Counted from the first letter of the stretch, positions 16,694-24,688 are shown. The stretch is 64,000 nt of DNA from JBLMXQ01 sp050257855 (GCA_050257855.1 JBLMXQ010000032.1:1-64000), one strand, 5' to 3'. Notes: a model not told the origin generated them from the letters alone. Translations and numbers: made by a program.

Positions 16694-17079
16694 CGCGTCG
16701 CTCCCTTGCCGGCGCGCGTGCGCGGCCGGGCCGCGGCACGAACCCTCGGCGTCATCATCGCGTCGGTCACCGGGTTGAACACGGTCACCGGCTCGTCGCC
16801 GTTCTGCAGCCCGGCACGGTTCATCTGCTCGTGCTGGCGCACCGCGCCCTCGAGACGTCGCATGACCCGCTGCTCTTCGTCGGCGGTGTACTCGCGACCG
16901 AGCATCGCCTTCATGGCGTCGAACAACGCGCGCGCCTGCGGTGTCGTCTCCGCCGCGCCCGCCTGCGGCGCCTGTCCGGCGGCCGCCGCCACGCGTGGAT
17001 CGAAAACGACGCGCCCCGCCGCGATGGCCGCCGCGGGCACCCCCGCGGCCGCACTGAGGAATCTGCGTCTGCTCGGCAT
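16690..17079 (-). CDS. Small Tat-signal protein upstream of the amidase
   Basis: A 129-residue protein that starts with a twin-arginine signal (PSRRRFLSAAAGVPAAAIAAG), so it is predicted to be exported folded. The mature part is short, mostly helical (ARALFDAMKAMLGREYTADEEQRVMRRLEG) and ends in a basic Ala/Arg/Pro tail. It overlaps the amidase start by ATGA. Small Tat proteins of this type often accompany oxidoreductase or hydrolase subunits, but I recognise no specific family. Confidence 0.75.
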   Translation of the reverse strand: MPSRRRFLSAAAGVPAAAIAAGRVVFDPRVAAAAGQAPQAGAAETTPQARALFDAMKAMLGREYTADEEQRVMRRLEGAVRQHEQMNRAGLQNGDEPVTVFNPVTDAMMTPRVRAAARPRTRAGKGATR

Positions 17080-17119
17080 CGCCCTCCCCTTAGCCCTGAG
17101 CCCTGAGCTCTCGGGCCTT

Positions 17120-18031
17120 TCAAACGTAGAGCACCCCTTCCCCGACGACGACCGCCTCGCCGCCCACGCGGACGATCGTGATCTCGCCGCCCTCGACGCC
17201 GATCGCGATGTGGACGTGGCTCGGGCGCCCCATCTTCACGCCCTGAATACTCAGCAAGGACCCGGCCTTGTGAGGCGGCACGACCTTGTGGCGGACCAGG
17301 TAGCAGCCGAGCGGGCCGCTCGCACTGCCGGTCGCCGGGTCCTCGAACACCCCGAGTTCCGGCGCGAACATCCGGCTGTATGCGGCCGCCCGATCGGCGC
17401 CCGGTTCCGGCGAGAAGAGGAAAACGCCGTTCGGCTCCTCGGCCGACGTTCCGACCAGCGCGTCGTACGCCGCGCGATCGAGCGCGGCGCTGTCGACGTC
17501 GCGGCGCGTCGCGAGGGGCACGAAGAGAAACGGTACGCCGCACGAGACCGTCTGCACGGGGAGGCCGGTGGCGGTGACCGCCGCAGGCGGCAGGCCGAGC
17601 ATCGCCGCGGCTCGTCCCGGATCGGGAACGGGATCGGTGAAGGCCGGCGGCAGCTGCGTCATCCAGACGAAGCTCAGCTCGCCGTCGCGCCACGAGAGCG
17701 ACACCGGCGTGGGGCCTACGCCGAGCCCGAAGACGAAGCGGTCGCGGTCGGGACCGATGACGCCGGAGCGCGCGAGGGCGAACGTCGATCCGACCGTCGG
17801 GTGGCCGGCCATCGGCAGCTCGCTCCCCGGCGTGAAGATCCGCATCCGAGCGTCCGTATCGGGCCGGTCGGCCGGCAGCACGAACGTGGTCTCGGAGAAG
17901 CTCATCTCCTTGGCGATCGCCTGCATCGTCTCGGCGGCGAGGCCGCGGCCGTCCAGGAAGACGGCGAGCTGGTTTCCGCCGAATGTCCTGCCGGTGAAGA
18001 CATCGAGGTGGAGATATCGGTATGATCGCAT
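17120..18031 (-). CDS. PhzF-family isomerase-like protein
   Basis: A 303-residue protein with the diaminopimelate-epimerase-like fold of the PhzF family. It has LHLDVFTGRTFGGNQLAVFLDG at the start, the conserved catalytic Glu in MSFSETTFVLP (about residue 47), GHPTVGSTFALA and the late FEDPATGSASGPLGCYLV motif. PhzF itself isomerises DHHA in phenazine synthesis, but most members, including YddE-like ones, lack a known substrate and no phenazine genes are near. It is divergent from a cyclophilin across a 215-bp repeat-filled gap. Confidence 0.9.
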   Translation of the reverse strand: MRSYRYLHLDVFTGRTFGGNQLAVFLDGRGLAAETMQAIAKEMSFSETTFVLPADRPDTDARMRIFTPGSELPMAGHPTVGSTFALARSGVIGPDRDRFVFGLGVGPTPVSLSWRDGELSFVWMTQLPPAFTDPVPDPGRAAAMLGLPPAAVTATGLPVQTVSCGVPFLFVPLATRRDVDSAALDRAAYDALVGTSAEEPNGVFLFSPEPGADRAAAYSRMFAPELGVFEDPATGSASGPLGCYLVRHKVVPPHKAGSLLSIQGVKMGRPSHVHIAIGVEGGEITIVRVGGEAVVVGEGVLYV

Positions 18032-18035
18032 TCGC

Positions 18036-18236
18036 GTCGCTATCGGCTGTCAGCTATCGGCTATCGGCTCGGCTGTCGGTCTTCGGCTGTCGGCTTTCGG
18101 CCGAAATCTTCGGCTTTCACCTCTGAGCCGAAACCGAAACCGACAGCTGACAGCCTGAGGCTGACAGCCGAACTGAGAGCTGAAAGCCGACAGCCGAGAG
18201 CTGTCGTTTTCGACTCGGCGGCTTTCAGCCGTGAAA
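18036..18236. repeat. Degenerate CGGCTRTCGG repeats forming a large inverted repeat
   Basis: The intergenic space between phzF-like and cyclophilin genes is almost entirely short repeats. The left half (18039-18101) reads repeatedly TATCGGCT / CTGTCGGC / CTTTCGGC. The right half (18125-18205) holds the complementary GCCGAAA / GACAGC / GCCGACAGCC units. The transcript could fold into one long imperfect hairpin. Both divergent promoters must lie in or beside it. Confidence 0.7.
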
Positions 18237-18246
18237 GAGCATATCA

Positions 18247-18759
18247 ATGTTGCTGGCCCATTTCACCACCACCGAAGGGAACTTCACGGCGCGGCTGTTC
18301 GAGGACGCGGCGCCAAACACCGTCGCCAATTTCGTCGGGCTCGCCGAGGGCACGAAGGACTGGGTGGATCCGCGAACCGGCAAGAAGGTGAAACAGCCGT
18401 ACTACGACGGCACGGTCTTTCACCGGGTGATCGAGGGCTTCATGATCCAGGGGGGCGATCCGCTCGGGACCGGCACGGGCGGTCCGGGCTACACCTTCGG
18501 CGACGAATTCAGCCGCAGCCTGCGTCACGACAAGGCGGGCGTCCTCTCGATGGCGAACCGCGGGCCGGGCACGAACGGCGGCCAGTTCTTCATCACCCTG
18601 GACAAGACGCCCTGGCTCGACGATCGTCACAGCATCTTCGGCGAGATCGTTGACGGCATGGACGTGGTCCGCAAGATCGGGTCGACGCCGACCAGCAAAC
18701 CCGGGGATCGGCCGGTGAAGCCGATCACGGTCCAGTCGGTACGGATCGAGCGGAGGTAA
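18247..18759 (+). CDS. Cytoplasmic cyclophilin-type peptidyl-prolyl isomerase
   Basis: A 170-residue single-domain cyclophilin with no signal peptide. Motifs are YYDGTVFHRVIEGFMIQGGD (catalytic Arg in FHRV), GPGYTFGDEF, AGVLSMANRGPGTNGGQFFI and HSIFGEIVDGMDVV. It accelerates proline isomerisation in protein folding. A weak AAGAG precedes the ATG. The gene ends 7 nt before a copy of the dispersed palindrome. Confidence 0.95.
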   Translation: MLLAHFTTTEGNFTARLFEDAAPNTVANFVGLAEGTKDWVDPRTGKKVKQPYYDGTVFHRVIEGFMIQGGDPLGTGTGGPGYTFGDEFSRSLRHDKAGVLSMANRGPGTNGGQFFITLDKTPWLDDRHSIFGEIVDGMDVVRKIGSTPTSKPGDRPVKPITVQSVRIERR

Positions 18760-18766
18760 TGCCGAA

Positions 18767-18792
18767 GGACGGCCTGAAGGCCGTCCCCTACC
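18767..18792. repeat. Dispersed palindromic repeat (copy)
   Basis: A near-perfect hairpin, GGACGGCCT-GA-AGGCCGTCC, followed by CCTACC. It sits between convergent genes, and its end supplies the stop codon of the ankyrin gene on the minus strand (18788-18790). It could act as a bidirectional terminator-like structure. Other copies: 8976, 24633, 51729 and 56513. Confidence 0.8.
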
Positions 18793-19465
18793 GGGCCGGG
18801 CCGTAGCGCCTGAGCATCGCTGCGGCCTCGCGCAGGTTCTTCTCCTCGGCGATCGCGAGCGCCGTGGCGCCCGCGCCGTTCCTCGCCTCGAGGTCGGCGC
18901 CCTGCGCGATGAGCGTGTTCATCGCGTCGAGGTTGTTGTTCGCGGTCGCCATGTGCAGCGGACGCCAGCCGTTCGCGTCCGCGGCGTCGACGTCGGCTCC
19001 GCTGCCGATGAGAAGACCGGCGACGAAGGCCTGATTGCCCGCGAGCGCCGCGTGCAGCGGCGTGTTGCCGTTGGCGTTGCGCGATCGCGCGGCGACGTCG
19101 GCGCCGTGCTCCAGCAGCAGCTCGGCGACCTTGCCCCGCCCGAAGAACGCCGCCAGGTGCAGGGGCGTCCAGCCGTCGGCGCTGAACGCGTTCACCGATT
19201 CCGGCGCCCCGGCCACGAGCCGCTCGACGCGCTCGACCTCGCCGGCGGCGGCCGCCTCGAAGAGATCGAGCGTCGCGCCGCGCGCCACGATCAGGTTCGC
19301 CATCTCGCGCTGCCGATGGTACACGGCCGTGAGGATCGCGCTCCGGCCGTGGGCGTCGCGCGCGTCCACGAGCGCCGGGTCGGCCGCGAGCATTCCCTTG
19401 GCGCGCTCCAGATCTCCGCCGGTCACGGCCGCGAAGAAGTCCGTTCGATCGTCCGCCTCCGTCAT
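18788..19465 (-). CDS. Ankyrin-repeat protein
   Basis: A 225-residue soluble protein built mainly of about five ankyrin repeats. Consensus pieces include DGWTPLHLAAFFGRGKVAELLLEHGADV, GNTPLHAALAGNQAFVAGLL, GWRPLHMATANNNLDAMNTLI and a divergent first repeat (GRSAILTAVYHRQREMANLI). Such repeats bind other proteins; the partner is unknown. The start at 19465 has TACAAT 7 nt upstream and no ribosome site, so a leaderless transcript is likely. Divergent from the ArsR regulator, 64 bp away. Confidence 0.92.
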   Translation of the reverse strand: MTEADDRTDFFAAVTGGDLERAKGMLAADPALVDARDAHGRSAILTAVYHRQREMANLIVARGATLDLFEAAAAGEVERVERLVAGAPESVNAFSADGWTPLHLAAFFGRGKVAELLLEHGADVAARSRNANGNTPLHAALAGNQAFVAGLLIGSGADVDAADANGWRPLHMATANNNLDAMNTLIAQGADLEARNGAGATALAIAEEKNLREAAAMLRRYGPAR

Positions 19466-19472
19466 GCCGTCG

Positions 19473-19478
19473 ATTGTA
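19473..19478 (-). promoter_or_regulatory. -10 element of ankyrin gene (leaderless)
   Basis: On the minus strand TACAAT (19478-19473) is followed by 7 nt and the ATG at 19465. No Shine-Dalgarno lies between. It is the same architecture as the EVE, moaB and ispH starts. Confidence 0.5.
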
Positions 19479-19492
19479 CCCGCCGGAAGGAT

Positions 19493-19522
19493 TTGACAAA
19501 GTATTTTAGTTTTAACTAAAAT
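19493..19522 (+). promoter_or_regulatory. arsR-type promoter with 9-bp palindromic operator
   Basis: TTGACA (19493-19498), 18 nt, TAAAAT (19517-19522), then 7 nt to the ATG of the ArsR gene. A perfect palindrome, ATTTTAGTT-TT-AACTAAAAT (19503-19522), occupies the spacer and the whole -10. That position makes it the probable autoregulatory operator of the ArsR protein encoded next. Confidence 0.75.
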
Positions 19523-19529
19523 AATTGCC

Positions 19530-19883
19530 ATGGATTCGGGACTCCTCGCGCTTCTGGCCTCGCCGCGCCGCCGCGAGATCCTGCGGCTGGTGTGGGACCG
19601 CGAGCTCACGGCCGGCGCCATCCACCGGGCGATGCCCGACGTCACGTTCGGCGCCGTGTCGCTCCAGCTTCGGGCCCTGATCGCGGCCCGTGCCGTCGAG
19701 GCACGTGCGGAGGGCCGTCACCGGTACTACCGCGCGCGCCGCGCGGCGCTCGCCGACGTCGCCGACATGCTCGAGCGCATGTGGAGCGATGCGCTCTGGC
19801 GGCTGAAACTGCAGGCCGAGCTCGAACAGTCCCGCCGGGGCCCGCGCCCGCACAGGCGCCGCTCCCGCGCACGAAAGGAGTGA
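19530..19883 (+). CDS. ArsR-family transcriptional regulator
   Basis: A 117-residue winged-helix repressor. It has LLALLASPRRREILRLVWDRELTAG (helix 1-2), AIHRAMPDVTFGAVSLQLRALIAARAV (recognition helix) and EGRHRYYRARRAALADVADML (wing and last helix). It belongs to the ArsR subgroup encoded with SRPBCC (AHSA1-like) proteins rather than the metal-sensing group: no metal-binding cysteines are present. The next gene starts 3 nt after its stop, so they form an operon under the palindromic promoter. Confidence 0.92.
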   Translation: MDSGLLALLASPRRREILRLVWDRELTAGAIHRAMPDVTFGAVSLQLRALIAARAVEARAEGRHRYYRARRAALADVADMLERMWSDALWRLKLQAELEQSRRGPRPHRRRSRARKE

Positions 19884-19886
19884 CCG

Positions 19887-20645
19887 ATGCCCTTCCTCGT
19901 CGACCGGACGGTCGTCATCCAGGCGGCGCCCGACATCGTCTTCCGTTACTTCACCGACTCGGCGCGCTGGGCGGCCTGGTGGGGCCAGGGCTCCACCATC
20001 GACGCGCGGCCGGGCGGCCGCATGCACATCCGCTATCCGGACGGCACGGAGGCGGCCGGCGAAGTGATCGAGATCGTCGCGCCCGAGCGGTTCGTGTTCA
20101 CCTACGGGTATACGAGCGGGACGCCGATCGCGCCGGGCGGCTCACAGGTGACGATCCGGCTCGAGCCGTTCGGCCGCGGCACGCGCCTGCGCCTGGCGCA
20201 CGAGTTCGCCGACGAGGCGATCCGCGATCACCACGTCCAGGGCTGGCGCTTCCAGCTCTCGCTTTTCTGCAACGTCGTCGCCGACGAAGTCCACGCCGGC
20301 GCGGCCGCCGCCGTCGATGCCTGGTTCGACGCCTGGGCCGAGACGGACGCCGGCGCGCGCGAGCGCGTCCTGGCGCGCATCGCATCGCCAGGCGTGCGGT
20401 TCCGGGACCGCTTCAGCAACATCGAGGGGGCCGGCGAGCTCCTGTCGCACATCGCCGCGGCGCAGCGCTTCATGCCGGGCATCCGGATGCAGCGTTCCGG
20501 CGACGTGCGGCACTGCCAGGGCACGGTGCTCACGGAGTGGACGGCGCGCGCCGACGACGGCCGGGAGCGCGCGCGCGGGATCAATGTGTTCGATTTCGAT
20601 CCGGACGGACGGATTCAGTCGGTCGTCGGGTTCATGAACCGGTGA
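19887..20645 (+). CDS. SRPBCC (AHSA1-like) domain fused to a SnoaL-like domain
   Basis: A 252-residue two-domain protein. Residues 1-145 are an AHSA1-type SRPBCC fold (VIQAAPDIVFRYFTDSARWAAWWG, GGRMHIRYPDGTEAAGEVIEI, TRLRLAHEFADE), a lipid- or small-hydrophobe-binding cavity. Residues 150-252 resemble a SnoaL/NTF2-like cone (FDAWAETDAGARERVLARI, VLTEWTARADDG, NVFDFDPDGRIQSVVGFMNR). The ligand is unknown. It is co-transcribed with the ArsR repressor. GAAAGGAG lies before the start. Confidence 0.85.
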   Translation: MPFLVDRTVVIQAAPDIVFRYFTDSARWAAWWGQGSTIDARPGGRMHIRYPDGTEAAGEVIEIVAPERFVFTYGYTSGTPIAPGGSQVTIRLEPFGRGTRLRLAHEFADEAIRDHHVQGWRFQLSLFCNVVADEVHAGAAAAVDAWFDAWAETDAGARERVLARIASPGVRFRDRFSNIEGAGELLSHIAAAQRFMPGIRMQRSGDVRHCQGTVLTEWTARADDGRERARGINVFDFDPDGRIQSVVGFMNR

Positions 20646-20652
20646 GAGTCTA

Positions 20653-23244
20653 TTACGGCTCCCGGATGGCGCCGATCGGATCCACACGGACGGCGCGCAC
20701 GGCCGGCGCCAGCGCGCCGGCTAGCGTCATCGCGACGGCCAGGCCGACGACCGATCCGAACGTCGCCGCGTCGCCCGGCGTGACGCCCGCGAGGAGCGAC
20801 TGGAGCCAACGGCCGGCCGCATAGGCCAGCGCGACCCCGGGCACGACGCCGATGCCGGTCAGGAGCACGGCCCGGCCCATCACCCATGCGAGGATGTCGC
20901 TGCGCTGCGCACCGAGCGCCATGCGCACGCCGATCTCGTGGGTGCGCTGTGATACGGCGAACGACAGCACTCCGTGGATCCCGATCGCCGCCAGCAGGAA
21001 GGCAATCGCCGCGAACGCGCCCAGCACTCGCAGCTGGGCCGAGCGCGACGCCGTCTTGTCCGTCACGATCTGGTCCATCGTCTGGACGCTGGCGATCGGC
21101 TGGTCCGGATCCGCCTTGCGCACGATCGCGCGAATCGACGGCAGCAGCGCGTCCGGGGAGACCGATGATCGGACGATCAGGTCCCTCGGCCAGTAGAACT
21201 GCCAGGGCGGCGGCTGGAGATACGACAGATAGACCTGCGGCTCGCTCTCCTGCTCGAGGCCGCGCACGTGGATGTCGCCGACCACGCCGACGACCGTCAG
21301 GTCGCGAAACGCGAACTGAAAGTGACGGCCGATGGGACTCGAGCCGTCCGGCAGGAACCGCTTCACGAACGATTCGCTGACCACTGCGACCGGCTGGCGA
21401 GAGGCGGTGTCCGACTCCGCGACGTCGCGTCCCTGAGTGACGGGGATGTCGAGCGCCGCGAAGAATCCCGGAGTCACCTTGCGCAGGCTCGCGGAGTAGC
21501 CTCCCGATCGGTCCTCCCGCTCGTGGCCGTCGGTCGAGACCGGGAAGATACCGCCCCCGAACGTCATCGGCGCGAATGTCGTGTACGCCGCGGCGCGGAC
21601 GCCGGGCAGCGCCCGCACGCCGGCGAGCACGCTGGCGTAGAAGTTCTGCTGTTTCGCGATCGAGTCGTATCGGGGCGACGGGAGCGGCGTCCGCACGGTC
21701 AGCACGCTGTCGACGCGAAATCCCGGATCGGTTGCCTGTACCCGCCAGAGCGCGCGCAGCAGGAGACCGGCTGAAACGAGGAGCACGATCGAGGCGACGA
21801 TTTCGGCGACGACCAGCCCGCCGCGCAGCCGCTCCCTGCGCCCGCCGCCGGCGCGTGCCGTGTCGCGCAGGCCGCCGGGATCGCCGCCGCCGGCGCGAAG
21901 CAACGGCAGCGTTCCGAAGCCGACGCCGGTCAGCAGGGTGAGCGCCGCGGCGAAGCCCAGCACGCGGAGGTCCAGGTGCGGCGCCTGCGCCAGCGGCAGC
22001 GACTGGGGCACGAGCCGCATCAGCAGCGGCACGGCGCCCGCGCCGACGAGCAGGCCGAGCACGCCACCCGCCCCCGCCAGCAGAACGGTTTCGGTCGTGA
22101 GCTGCCGGACGAGACGCTCCGGTCCGGCGCCCATCGCCGACCGCACCGCGAGCTCCTGGCGCCGCGCCAGCGCACGCGTGAGCAGCAGGCTCGCGAGATT
22201 CGCGCAGGCGATGAGCAGGACGCACAGCGCGGCCGCCCCGAGCGCCATCAGGAGCAGCTTCGACTGCCATGGAAGCTCGTCGTCGCGCATGGCGTCCACC
22301 CAGGCCCCGGTGTGCGCGTTCTCCTTCGGATACTGCTTCGTCAGCTGCGCGGCGACGACGTCCATCTCGGCCCGAGCCTGTTCGAGCGTGACGCCGTCCT
22401 TCAGCCGCGCGACGCCGTACCAGTAGTTGTCGTTCCGATCTTCGTAGACCGCCGGCGCCGGCCGCAGCGGTGTCCAGTACTCCGTCTCGTCGTCCGGATA
22501 GTGAAACGTCGCCGGCATCACGCCGATCACGACGAACGGCTGCTGGTCGAGCGACAGCGGCCGGCCGAGGACGTCGGGCGTCCCGCCGAACTCGGTCTGC
22601 CACAGACGATAGCTGAGGATGATCGTGCCGGACGCGCCGGGACGGTCGTCCGCCGGGGTGAACGAGCGGCCGATCAGCGGCTGGATGCGGAGCGTCGGCA
22701 GGAGTTCGGCGCTCACCTCCGCGCCGACCAGCCGGCGCGGCTCGCCGATCCCGGTGAGATTGGCCGACGACAGGCTGGTGAACGCCGCCATGCTCGAGAA
22801 GACCGTCGCCGCGTGCCTGAAGTCGCGGTAGTTGGCCGGCGACAGCTCCATGCGGGGATAACCCGGATGGCGCTCCCAGACGGCGACCAGGCGATCGGCA
22901 TCGGGGAACGGCAGCGGCCGGATCAGGACGAAGTCCGCGACCGAGAACACCGCCGTCGTCGCGCCGATCCCCAGGCCGACGACGAGCATCGCCGTGACGG
23001 CGAAGCCCTTCGACCGCCGCAGCGAGCGCGCCGTGTAGCGCAGGTCCTGCCGCAGGATGTCGGCGTGGACGGCCGCCGCGTTGCCGATCGTGTCGCCGAT
23101 CGCGGCCAGCCACAGGAGGAGTGCCGCGCCCGGGCCGGACGCCTCGCGACGGCGGTGCGCGAAGACCGCGCACATCTCCTCGCCGTACTCGCCGCGGAAC
23201 GACGCGGGATAGAGGCGCAGCAGCGCGCGGTAGAAGCGCATCAC
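20653..23244 (-). CDS. ADOP-type ABC transporter permease (FtsX/MacB-like)
   Basis: An 863-residue orphan permease. It starts with the short ADOP N-terminal module (MMRFYRALLRLYPASFRGEYGEEM), then ILRQDLRYTARSLRRSKGFAVTAM with a first helix (GLGIGATTAVFSV), a MacB-like periplasmic domain, three helices near 330-440, a second periplasmic domain and three C-terminal helices with FAVSQRTHEIGVRMALGAQR. This is the duplicated FtsX layout. No ATPase gene adjoins. Its start overlaps the PadR gene (ATGA). Confidence 0.93.
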   Translation of the reverse strand: MMRFYRALLRLYPASFRGEYGEEMCAVFAHRRREASGPGAALLLWLAAIGDTIGNAAAVHADILRQDLRYTARSLRRSKGFAVTAMLVVGLGIGATTAVFSVADFVLIRPLPFPDADRLVAVWERHPGYPRMELSPANYRDFRHAATVFSSMAAFTSLSSANLTGIGEPRRLVGAEVSAELLPTLRIQPLIGRSFTPADDRPGASGTIILSYRLWQTEFGGTPDVLGRPLSLDQQPFVVIGVMPATFHYPDDETEYWTPLRPAPAVYEDRNDNYWYGVARLKDGVTLEQARAEMDVVAAQLTKQYPKENAHTGAWVDAMRDDELPWQSKLLLMALGAAALCVLLIACANLASLLLTRALARRQELAVRSAMGAGPERLVRQLTTETVLLAGAGGVLGLLVGAGAVPLLMRLVPQSLPLAQAPHLDLRVLGFAAALTLLTGVGFGTLPLLRAGGGDPGGLRDTARAGGGRRERLRGGLVVAEIVASIVLLVSAGLLLRALWRVQATDPGFRVDSVLTVRTPLPSPRYDSIAKQQNFYASVLAGVRALPGVRAAAYTTFAPMTFGGGIFPVSTDGHEREDRSGGYSASLRKVTPGFFAALDIPVTQGRDVAESDTASRQPVAVVSESFVKRFLPDGSSPIGRHFQFAFRDLTVVGVVGDIHVRGLEQESEPQVYLSYLQPPPWQFYWPRDLIVRSSVSPDALLPSIRAIVRKADPDQPIASVQTMDQIVTDKTASRSAQLRVLGAFAAIAFLLAAIGIHGVLSFAVSQRTHEIGVRMALGAQRSDILAWVMGRAVLLTGIGVVPGVALAYAAGRWLQSLLAGVTPGDAATFGSVVGLAVAMTLAGALAPAVRAVRVDPIGAIREP

Positions 23245-23603
23245 GCCTTCCCCGGCGCGAGACCGCGCGCGCGCGCGCCCTTCAGCAGATCCGCGAGACG
23301 CGCGGCCTCCGCGCGCGCGACCGTCCTGCCGAAGGGCGTGATGCGGTAGTACCGCCGCCGCTCGTCGTCCTCTTCGGGCGCGGGGCGCTCGCGCGGCTCG
23401 ACGATCAGCCCCCGCTCGAGCAGGCGCTGAATCGTGCGGTACAACGTGCCCGGGCTGAGACGGACGCCGCCGCCGGTTCTGGCGGCGACGTCCTGGATGA
23501 TGGCGTAGCCGTGGCGGTCCTCGTCAGCGAGCGCAACGAGGATGTGAAAGGCCGCCGGCGGCAGCGGGAGGAGATCGTCCGGATCGTCCGATTCCCTGCT
23601 CAT
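23241..23603 (-). CDS. PadR-family transcriptional regulator
   Basis: A 120-residue PadR regulator: LPPAAFHILVALADEDRHGYAIIQDVAARTGG, then LSPGTLYRTIQRLLERGLI (recognition helix), a wing with RRRYYRITPFGRTVARAEAARL and a basic tail. PadR proteins of this short type commonly precede ADOP permeases and repress them in response to membrane-active compounds; the signal here is unknown. It overlaps the permease start by 4 bp, so one mRNA encodes both. Confidence 0.95.
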   Translation of the reverse strand: MSRESDDPDDLLPLPPAAFHILVALADEDRHGYAIIQDVAARTGGGVRLSPGTLYRTIQRLLERGLIVEPRERPAPEEDDERRRYYRITPFGRTVARAEAARLADLLKGARARGLAPGKA

Positions 23604-23612
23604 TCCGCAGAG

Positions 23613-23641
23613 GATATATCCACTATGGATACATTTGTCAA
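23613..23641 (-). promoter_or_regulatory. PadR-ADOP promoter with inverted-repeat operator
   Basis: On the minus strand: TTGACA (23641-23636), 17 nt, TATATC (23618-23613), then 9 nt to the ATG. The spacer and -10 contain TATCC-ACTAT-GGATA (23617-23631); the match extends to ATATATCC/GGATACAT with one mismatch. Its position suggests a PadR operator that represses its own operon. Confidence 0.75.
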
Positions 23642-23678
23642 CTCCGGACCGGGGACGCGTCCCGTGCGACCGCCTGCC

Positions 23679-24167
23679 TCAACGCCGCTCGACGGCCGCG
23701 ACGAACAGCTCCAGCAGACCGTTCCAGCCGTTCGGCGAATCGACCGCCGTCCGCATCGCGGCGGCGCCCGCGCCGTGGCGCTCGAGATGACGATGCTCCA
23801 GATCGACGCGCGTGGAGCCGTCGGATTGCGGAGTGAACCGCACTTCCACTTCGCTCGACTGCGCGAGATCGGGCTCGTAGGTCCAGTCGGCCCTGATCTG
23901 CCACGCCATGACGAAGCGATGCGGCGGATCCCAGACGAGGACGGTGCCCCAGTCGCACTCGGTCCCGTCGGTCTGCTCCGAGTAGCAGCGACCGCCCTTC
24001 CTCGTTTCGATGATGGCCTTCTTCATCGGCGCCTTGCCGATGTGGTGCGAGCGCGGCCACCACGTGTCGAGTTCCTCGGTGAACACCTGGAACGCGAGCG
24101 GCGCGCCCGCTTTCACCGTCACGCTCTTGAGCACGGGGGCCGTCGCGGTCTCGTCGATCGTCGTCAT
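23679..24167 (-). CDS. SRPBCC (AHSA1-like) domain protein
   Basis: A 162-residue single SRPBCC domain: VLKSVTVKAGAPLAFQVFTEELDTWWP, then GGRCYSEQTDGTECDWGTVLVWDPPHRFVMAWQI and EVEVRFTPQSDGSTRVDLEHRHLE, the strand pattern of the AHSA1 fold with a hydrophobic cavity. GGAGGGAG lies 6 nt before the ATG at 24167. It is encoded 52 nt after an ArsR gene in the same direction: a second ArsR-SRPBCC pair, independent of the one at 19.5 kb. The ligand is unknown. Confidence 0.92.
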   Translation of the reverse strand: MTTIDETATAPVLKSVTVKAGAPLAFQVFTEELDTWWPRSHHIGKAPMKKAIIETRKGGRCYSEQTDGTECDWGTVLVWDPPHRFVMAWQIRADWTYEPDLAQSSEVEVRFTPQSDGSTRVDLEHRHLERHGAGAAAMRTAVDSPNGWNGLLELFVAAVERR

Positions 24168-24219
24168 CGATCTCCCTCCATTCGCTCTGCGCGCCGGCAT
24201 GGACGCGCGGTTTCGAACC

Positions 24220-24543
24220 TCAATGCGTCCGCACGCGCTTCCGTCGGGCCGATTGAGCGGCCCGCAGCTCCACCTTCGTCTTGAATGCCGCGAGCGCCTG
24301 CGTCCAGAAACGCTCGAAGTACTCGCGCAGCGATCCGATCGCCGCGGGGTTGAGGGCGTAGAGGCGCCGTGTGCCCGCCGCTTCGTCGACCACGAGGCTG
24401 GCCTCTTTCAGCACGCGGAGGTGCTGGGAAATGGCCGGGCGGCTCACCGGAAACTCCCGTGCGAGATCGCCGACCGACCGGGGCCCTTCGAGAAGGCGCT
24501 CCAGGATGGCCCGGCGCGTGCCGTCGCCGAGCGCGTCGAACAT
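24220..24543 (-). CDS. ArsR-family transcriptional regulator
   Basis: A 107-residue winged-helix repressor: FDALGDGTRRAILERLLEGPRSVGDLAREF, PVSRPAISQHLRVLKEASLV (recognition helix) and AAGTRRLYALNPAAIGSLREYFERFW. No metal-binding cysteine motif is present, as in the SRPBCC-associated ArsR group. The start at 24543 (MFDALGDG) fits the domain boundary. Upstream in-frame codons to 24588 run through the operator and are unlikely to be translated. It drives an operon with the SRPBCC gene. Confidence 0.92.
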   Translation of the reverse strand: MFDALGDGTRRAILERLLEGPRSVGDLAREFPVSRPAISQHLRVLKEASLVVDEAAGTRRLYALNPAAIGSLREYFERFWTQALAAFKTKVELRAAQSARRKRVRTH

Positions 24544-24549
24544 CGCTTC

Positions 24550-24601
24550 TTGGTAAGTATTCACTAACGGTAAGATACTACTTACCAATTGCGGCTGTCA
24601 A
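24550..24601 (-). promoter_or_regulatory. Promoter and multipartite operator of the second arsR operon
   Basis: On the minus strand: TTGACA (24601-24596), 18 nt, TATCTT (24577-24572). Perfect GGTAAG-ATACTA-CTTACC (24569-24586) overlaps the -10. A further GGTAAG half-site at 24552-24557 makes a wider perfect pair TTGGTAAGTA / TACTTACCAA (24550-24559 and 24579-24588). Three half-sites around one promoter imply repression by one or two ArsR dimers. Confidence 0.75.
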
Positions 24602-24632
24602 GTGCGGGAAGACGCGATCCCTGGTGAGAATC

Positions 24633-24662
24633 GGTAGCGAACGGCGTTCAGGCCGTCCGGGA
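24633..24662. repeat. Dispersed palindromic repeat (degenerate copy)
   Basis: Matches the intact copy at 51729 (GGTAG lead-in, then GACGGCCTTCAGGCCGTC core) with a few substitutions that break the stem. It lies between the arsR promoter and the end of the GH15 gene. Confidence 0.6.
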
Positions 24663-24688
24663 CACGCGGCGCCGGCGCCGTGAGGACT

